Origin: Bimastos eiseni
Taxonomy: Eukaryota > Annelida > Clitellata > Crassiclitellata > Lumbricidae
NCBI GenBank assembly: GCA_959347315.1
Contig: OY365806.1
Span: 38,736,403-38,800,402 of the forward strand
DNA length: 64,000 bases
Reading direction: 5' to 3'
Shown: positions 60,111 through 64,000 of the stretch, piece by piece
Layout: each line of letters starts with the position of its first letter
Numbering within the stretch: the stretch's first letter is position 1
Position numbers and translations under genes: made by a program
Notes under the pieces: model-generated
What the model saw: the letters and a program-made list of their open reading frames with translations, nothing else
Told to the model about the DNA's origin: nothing
Database searches by the model: none

Positions 60111-60522
60111 TCAAGTTTGCTCGTAATTTACATAACATAACGAGTCTTCTTCGTTTATGGTGATGGTTCCAAGGTCGTTAAAATTCTTAATATCGAGTAA
60201 AATTTCTTCCGCGAATCCAGTAACGGTATCGCTTAGTATGCGACACCCCGCTTCTATAAATTCTGGGTGGAGAGAAACTGTACACGATCCTTTCGTCATT
60301 CGGACACCTAAGCCTAACGGTAAAACAACCGTCTCATGAGAATGAATAATTATCGCTTCTTGGGCAAAAAACTCCCACCTTAGACCTCCTATTTGTCTTT
60401 GCGGTCTATATTTCCCACATGCCTTCACACGCATTCCACCTGACGGACCTCGGTTGAGTTCTTACTTCTGGAACAATTTTGGGTTTCGTCCACCCCATTT
60501 TATGAATCGGAAATAGAGACAT
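60111..60522 (-). pseudogene. dUTPase-like fold protein, probable N-terminal frameshift
   Basis: An ATG at 60522 sits on the TATATAAAATG motif and opens MSLFPIHKMGWTKPKI, which stops at 60406-60408. The main frame (from about 60460, first ATG 60434) reads MRVKACGKYRPQR, then a beta-rich body: ETVVLPLGLGVRMTKGSC, then RILSDTVTGFAEEILLDIKN, then TITINEEDSLCYV. This order parallels trimeric dUTPases: a TGL/A strand, the GVID-x-x-YxGE-like turn, the I-x-x-GD-x-x-x-Q end. The catalytic Asp of the third motif has no clear equivalent, so activity is doubtful. A one-base shift near 60450 would link the two frames. A nucleotidase role is not claimed. Confidence 0.45.
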
Positions 60523-60532
60523 TTTATATATA
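60522..60532 (-). promoter_or_regulatory. TATATAAA box directly joined to the ATG at 60522
   Basis: On the minus strand (TA)n ends in TATAAAATG. It is the same 11-mer as at 53885 and 61154. Confidence 0.5.
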
Positions 60533-60551
60533 TATATATATACAATATTTT

Positions 60552-61154
60552 TTAAAGTAACAATCCGAGAAGCGGAATGTTTTTAAATGGCGAATCTGGC
60601 CCTAGTATAAGTCCTTCCCCATTTACGAACCCATTACCTATTTTCAGATACAGACCTTCTCCTATACCGTTTAATCCAGATCCTTGGTATGGTTTCATCT
60701 ATAAAACCTGTCCTTGTTGCACTATCTTGTAGTTTTTACCTCTAATATTGAGATATATAGCTCCACCCGTTCCGGTGACTTTATCAATGACTTTAGAACC
60801 AGCCGCTGCACCTATTCCGGTTAATGCACCTGTTGCTAAGCTCGGTAATACGCTAGATAGTAGGAATTTGCCAGAAGTTGCAAGAAACGGTAATATAGCG
60901 CCGATAAAGCCAACTTCGACTTTAACGTTATGTATTAATTGCGTTTTACTCATTTTTATTATCATGCCCGCAAAACCCTGATACGCTTTGGCTAGTTTAT
61001 TGAGTTGTGCTTGGGTAAGAGCTAACACATGCTCTCCGTTTAAATCGGTGTGATTTAGTTTGATGCTTACGCCAGTTCCTGCTTGTAGCGCTCTTTTGAT
61101 TTTGTCTTTTTGTCCTTCTGAAATATTGACTTTGACGTTCGTGTATCGACTCAT
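60552..61154 (-). pseudogene. Polinton core/pVI-like protein split by an in-frame stop
   Basis: ATG at 61154, fused to CTATATAAA and overlapping the end of the penton frame (ATGA). Residues 1-75 are charged and helical (SRYTNVKVNISEGQKDKIKR, LTQAQLNKLAKAYQG). Residues about 80-130 are hydrophobic and Gly/Ala-rich (GFIGAILPFLATSGKFLLSS, LPSLATGALTGIGAAAGS). The frame ends ...VQQGQVL then TAG at 60699-60701, but continues directly for 48 more codons to TAA at 60552-60554 (MKPYQGSGLNGIGEGLYL, then GLILGPDSPFKNIPLLG). This is the expected tail of the same protein. The role is probably capsid interior or membrane lysis, by loose analogy with adenovirus pVI; not proven. Confidence 0.6.
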
Positions 61155-61822
61155 TTTATATAGAACTTAATAAATTTTTTAGCTTCTCTTATATGAAACC
61201 GTATCGATTATTCCTCGCCTCGTAGATTAATTAGCTTACCATTTTGATCTGTAAGAGTCGTTTCCATTGTCGAAATCGTGGATAGGGTGATTGGAAGATA
61301 GATCAAATTTCTCGGCGTTTCAATAATCTTGTAACCGGGCCCTACGTTCGGGAAGAAGGAATAGATAATGTTATCTGTATTTCCATTGCTAGGGGATGCT
61401 CCAATGATATCGCTCGTAACACTCAGATTGCTAACACTCATTATGTCCAATATATTTCTCGATTCGTGGTATCCCTCGAAAAATCGTCGGTTCGTGAAAC
61501 CTAGGACTCTTCCGATAGAGTTATCCACCTGAAAATTAACCCCGTATTTCTTCGCTATAAACACAACCGTCTTTAACGTATTGCTGTTAGCTTCTATCTT
61601 AATATTATATTTTCCGTTAGCCGCATCATAATGTCCCCTTTCTTTCATTATTCTCTGCACGTATTCGTTAATATCTTTAATTTCATAGCAGCCTTCGGGG
61701 ATGGTTATAGTTTCCCACGTCGGTTCACCATTCATATAAGTCATCGTCGAATATGAAGAGTTGTTGTTAGTCGCGTCGATGTGTGGGAATGAATAATATG
61801 TTTCCAGATTGACAAGAGCCAT
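61151..61822 (-). pseudogene. Penton-like minor capsid protein, nonsense mutation near the end
   Basis: By Polinton convention this would be the single jelly-roll vertex protein. ATG at 61822. Beta-rich with landmarks METYYS-like LETYYSFPHIDATNN, ETITIPEGCYEIKDINEYV, IKIEANSNTLKTVVFIAKKY, RVLGFTNRRF, FFPNVGPGYKIIETPRN and DQNGKLINLRGEE. TAA at 61208-61210 ends the frame at residue 204, but the same frame carries on with SIRFHIREAKK to TGA at 61151-61153. A short C-terminal tail is thus cut off. This is the mildest lesion in the cluster. The fold is inferred from the family, not from a catalytic motif. Confidence 0.6.
61154..61162 (-). promoter_or_regulatory. TATATAAA box directly joined to the ATG at 61154
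   Basis: CTATATAAAATGAG on the minus strand. The box lies inside the last codons of the penton frame. Confidence 0.5.
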
Positions 61823-61897
61823 TTCATACTTCTTATCTTTATCAAACTGTATCAGCGGGTTGAACCGCGTTATTATTCTTTAAGTCTTGGCACTTAA

Positions 61898-62778
61898 TCA
61901 TATGTGAAACGATGACTTTGGCTCTGAGTTACGAGCAATCCTTTCGGTGTTATCTGCAATCTTTTGTAGAATCGATTCCATTATTTTAATTTGCAAAAGA
62001 TATTTTTCTAAGGGAGTGTAGAATTCATCGAAACCACATCTGTACTTACCGTTATTCTTATTGCTAGTGAGATCTATCACTAGAAATCCATAACGCTGCT
62101 TCCAGACTCTTTTGCAAAAAGCCTTAAATTCCTGTATAGGCATGTCTGTATCAGTAACGTGGTCGTCGTAGATGTGATTAATATTTTTCTCCTCTTGAGG
62201 AAACAAACAGATAAAGTTTGCACAATCTCTGATCGTCTGTCTAGGTAGTTTGAAATAATTTTGTGCTAGATAGAAACAGTCGGCGTTGCGGTGTCTTCCT
62301 CGGACGTAACAAGTCTCGCATTTATTCTGCTTTTCTAACTGTAAGTCATCGAAAATAATCAAATTCTTCTTGTCACGGTTCAAGTCTCTCGGGTCTGGTA
62401 CATCTTCTGCTGATTCGAAGAACTTGGAAGAAATATCAGATTTTTTAACCAAGTGTTTAGCCATTTCCTCAACGATGAATGCTGGTGAAAGATTTTGTCT
62501 CATGAACTCGTCTTGACAATCGAATAACCCAAAAATGGATTCTTTAGGTAGTTTTTCTTCTTGAGAATTTTATACTCTGGTTGAAAGAGAGACCGTCCAA
62601 ATATTTGTAAGTTGTCATAATCTAACCATCCAGGTCTTAGAAGTAGATTCAACAGTAGAGTCGTCTTGCCACATCCAGACTTTCCAACGATTAACCCTCT
62701 TATACTTCTAGGCAAATGAGGATTATTAGATCTCTTGGATAATATGTCGTTCCACGATAAATTTTTTTTAACTTCCAT
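61898..62778 (-). pseudogene. A32-like genome-packaging ATPase (FtsK/HerA type), one frameshift
   Basis: This motor would pump DNA into the capsid. ATG at 62778. Walker A is GKSGCGKT at residues 32-39, preceded by a Leu-Ile-Val strand and followed by LLLNLLLRPGWLDYDNL and FGRSLFQPEY. The first frame stops at 62500-62502. The second frame opens before 62503 (CQDEFMRQN) and carries Walker B as NLIIFDD, then the family block YVRGRHRNADCFYLAQNYF, RQTIRDCANFICLFPQ and IDLTSN. The overlap near 62503-62545 places a single frameshift between Walker A and Walker B. All other family landmarks are present, so the break is recent. It shares a 26-bp divergent intergenic gap with the PLA2 gene. Confidence 0.88.
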
Positions 62779-62804
62779 TCTAAATATATCTAATTGTATT
62801 TAAA
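62779..62804. promoter_or_regulatory. 26-bp divergent promoter between ATPase and PLA2 genes
   Basis: Only 26 AT-rich bases separate the two start codons. The plus side ends TGTATTTAAAATG. The minus side ends GATATATTTAGAATG. Both resemble the TATA-ATG motif of the other genes. Confidence 0.5.
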
Positions 62805-63320
62805 ATGTATTGCGTAAAGTGTAAAACTCATACTGAAACAAAAAATATTCAATATGTTGTAACGAAGAATGGAAGGTCAAAGCTTAGAGGCACGTGTGAT
62901 GTATGCGGAAAAACAAAGACGCAGTTCGTGAATGCAGCACAAGGTGGCGATCTAGTTGGATCTCTGAATTCGGTTACTAGCGGTATTAAGTTACCATGGG
63001 CTAAATTTCCAGGTGAGATGCATTTACCAGGACATCAGTTAACGGGTCCTGGAACTAGACTGGATTTGAGATTGAATCCTGATGGAACTCCTAAAGATTG
63101 GTCTAAACCCATTGATAGAGTCGATAACGCTGCATATTATCATGATTTAGCTTACAACCAGCACGCGGATACGGCTTCTAGGAATATCGCCGACAGAGCA
63201 ATGATTAATGAATTGAATAATATACCTAATCCTAGCTTACGGGAGAGAATAGACATGGCTATAGTCAAACCTATATTATCTACTAAAGCCAGTCTCGGGT
63301 TGGGTTTAAAAAAAGCTTAA
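62805..63320 (+). CDS. Zinc-ribbon plus phospholipase A2-like protein, intact
   Basis: 171 residues. The zinc ribbon has Cys3, Cys6, Cys31 and Cys34 (YCVKCK ... TCDVCG). A linker follows, then a parvovirus-type PLA2 domain from about residue 63. It has a calcium-loop-like TGPGT at 80-84 and the catalytic His-Asp pair at 113-114 (RVDNAAYYHDLAY), followed by a helix (ADRAMINEL). In parvoviruses such a domain lets the particle leave the endosome; in Polintons a virion role is assumed. The frame is intact and the active-site residues are in place, unlike most of the element. It is divergent from the ATPase gene and tandem with the integrase (gap about 20 bases). It has no signal peptide. Confidence 0.85.
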   Translation: MYCVKCKTHTETKNIQYVVTKNGRSKLRGTCDVCGKTKTQFVNAAQGGDLVGSLNSVTSGIKLPWAKFPGEMHLPGHQLTGPGTRLDLRLNPDGTPKDWSKPIDRVDNAAYYHDLAYNQHADTASRNIADRAMINELNNIPNPSLRERIDMAIVKPILSTKASLGLGLKKA

Positions 63321-63339
63321 AATTACAACCCCATCTGAA

Positions 63340-64000
63340 ATGGACCAATCGATAAGCGAATGGATTGCATAAACCAGTAGTAAGGCATTTTAGAAAGAGA
63401 AAGGTTTACGTTGGTGGAATAGATGAGATTTGGGCTGCTGATCTGGTCGATATGCAGGCTTTCGCTAAAGATAACGATGGTGTGAAATACCTGTTAACCG
63501 TGATAGATGTGTTTTCAAAATATGGTTGGATAGTGCCATTAAATGATAAGAGTGGAAAATCTACCGCTAATGGCTACGTGAAGATACTCGAGAGCGGTAG
63601 AAGCCCTATTAAAGTATGGGTAGATAAAGGTAAAGAATTTTATAATAAGGACGTAAAGAATTTGGTTGAGTTGTACTCTACTGAGAATGAAGAAAAATCT
63701 TGCGTCGCCGAGCCCTGGAACAGAACGATGCGAGAGAAAATGTTTAAGTACTTTACAGCTAATTCAACTAGAAGATATATCGATGTGTTGGATGATATGG
63801 TTAGTAATTATAATGAGACTAGGCATTCTTCCATTAAAATGACGCCCTCTGATGCTAGTTTGAAAATAAATGAAAAGACTATATTTATGAATTTATACGG
63901 CGAAGAAGTCTTAGAGCCTGTTGTGCCTAGGTTTTCAATCGGTGATAAAGTTAGAATAACTAAGAAATAGAATATATTTGAAAAGAGATACACGCCTAGA
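63340..64000 (+). pseudogene. Retroviral-type (rve) integrase, broken and running off the window
   Basis: It would insert the element into host DNA. ATG at 63340 opens MDQSISEWIA, which stops after one codon more. The main frame (from 63365, HKPVVRHFRKRKVYV) is one base shifted, so the N-terminus is frameshifted. The catalytic core has Asp in WAADLVDM, Asp in VWVDKGKEFYN and Glu in CVAEPWNRTM. Only 28 residues separate the second Asp and the Glu, against 35 in the usual D,D-35-E layout, pointing to a small in-frame deletion. The frame then passes KYFTANSTRRYIDVLDDM and RFSIGDKVRITKK and hits TAG at 63968-63970. The same frame continues (IFEKRYTPR) to the edge. The enzyme is probably inactive. 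Confidence 0.88.

Larger units (their letters stand above)
53822..64000. mobile_element. Polinton/Maverick (adintovirus-like) integrated element, decayed, right end off window
   Basis: The gene set is diagnostic: protein-primed family B polymerase, retroviral-type integrase, A32-type ATPase, penton-like and capsid-like proteins, and a zinc-ribbon/PLA2 protein. The polymerase is at the left end on plus. The structural genes run as one minus-strand block (62778 to 56936). PLA2 and integrase run outward on plus at the right. Intergenic gaps are mostly under 120 bases, unlike the host DNA on the left. No introns were seen. Nearly every gene has a stop, frameshift or truncation, and the polymerase-capsid junction marks a deletion. 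Neither terminus nor target duplication was identified. Confidence 0.92.

Noticed and set aside
53893..63970. Alternative genetic code: eight in-frame stops in the Polinton are all TAA or TAG, never TGA
   Set aside because: Several frameshifts and a deletion are also present, the affected positions do not look like one common amino acid, and eight of eight is only mildly unlikely in AT-rich DNA. Ordinary decay is the simpler explanation.

Overview
The window looks like an animal nuclear genome, most likely a marine invertebrate. Base composition is AT-rich. A stathmin-family gene has introns with canonical GT/AG borders. The rest is dense with decayed non-LTR retrotransposons, DNA transposons with target-site duplications, a tRNA-derived SINE, and micro- and minisatellites. 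The phylum cannot be fixed from sequence alone.

Layout. 0-17 kb is mostly non-coding. It holds LINE fragments (377-805, 9690-9825, 11150-11600, 13870-14090), a hAT transposase relic (8195-8720), a GTAA satellite (12.2-12.7 kb) and a MITE with a perfect 9-bp duplication (14838-15195). 17.5-18.7 kb carries the only convincing host gene: three exons of a stathmin-like tubulin-binding protein, with the first coding exon not found. 19.5-46 kb is repeats: a LINE reverse-transcriptase copy (22.6-23.9 kb), a pair of about 480-bp inverted arms (26.7-27.2 and 30.0-30.5 kb), hAT-like MITEs, a mariner-like element (43.4-43.9 kb), a SINE and a degenerate GTTAGN array. 46674-50380 is a P-element-like transposon bounded by short inverted repeats and near-matching 8-bp duplications. 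It encloses a broken THAP/P-type transposase.

53.8-64.0 kb is an integrated Polinton/Maverick (adintovirus-like) element that runs off the right edge. Its genes are: a protein-primed DNA polymerase (+), then on the minus strand a putative major capsid protein, a small basic protein, a three-frame structural-cluster gene, a 172-residue membrane-type protein, a dUTPase-like protein, a core-type protein, a penton-like protein and an A32-type packaging ATPase. On the plus strand follow a zinc-ribbon/phospholipase A2 protein and a retroviral-type integrase. Together these would prime and copy the genome (polymerase), package it (ATPase), build the shell (capsid, penton), assist entry (PLA2) and insert into the host (integrase). 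Only the 172-residue gene and the PLA2 gene read through intact. The others carry in-frame stops, frameshifts or truncation. The polymerase and capsid genes both lose their 3' ends at one tail-to-tail junction near 56922-56940, and no adenain-type protease was found. This is a dead or dying copy.

The least expected signal is a shared motif, TATATAAAATG or close variants, in which a TATA-like box runs directly into the start codon of several Polinton genes on both strands.
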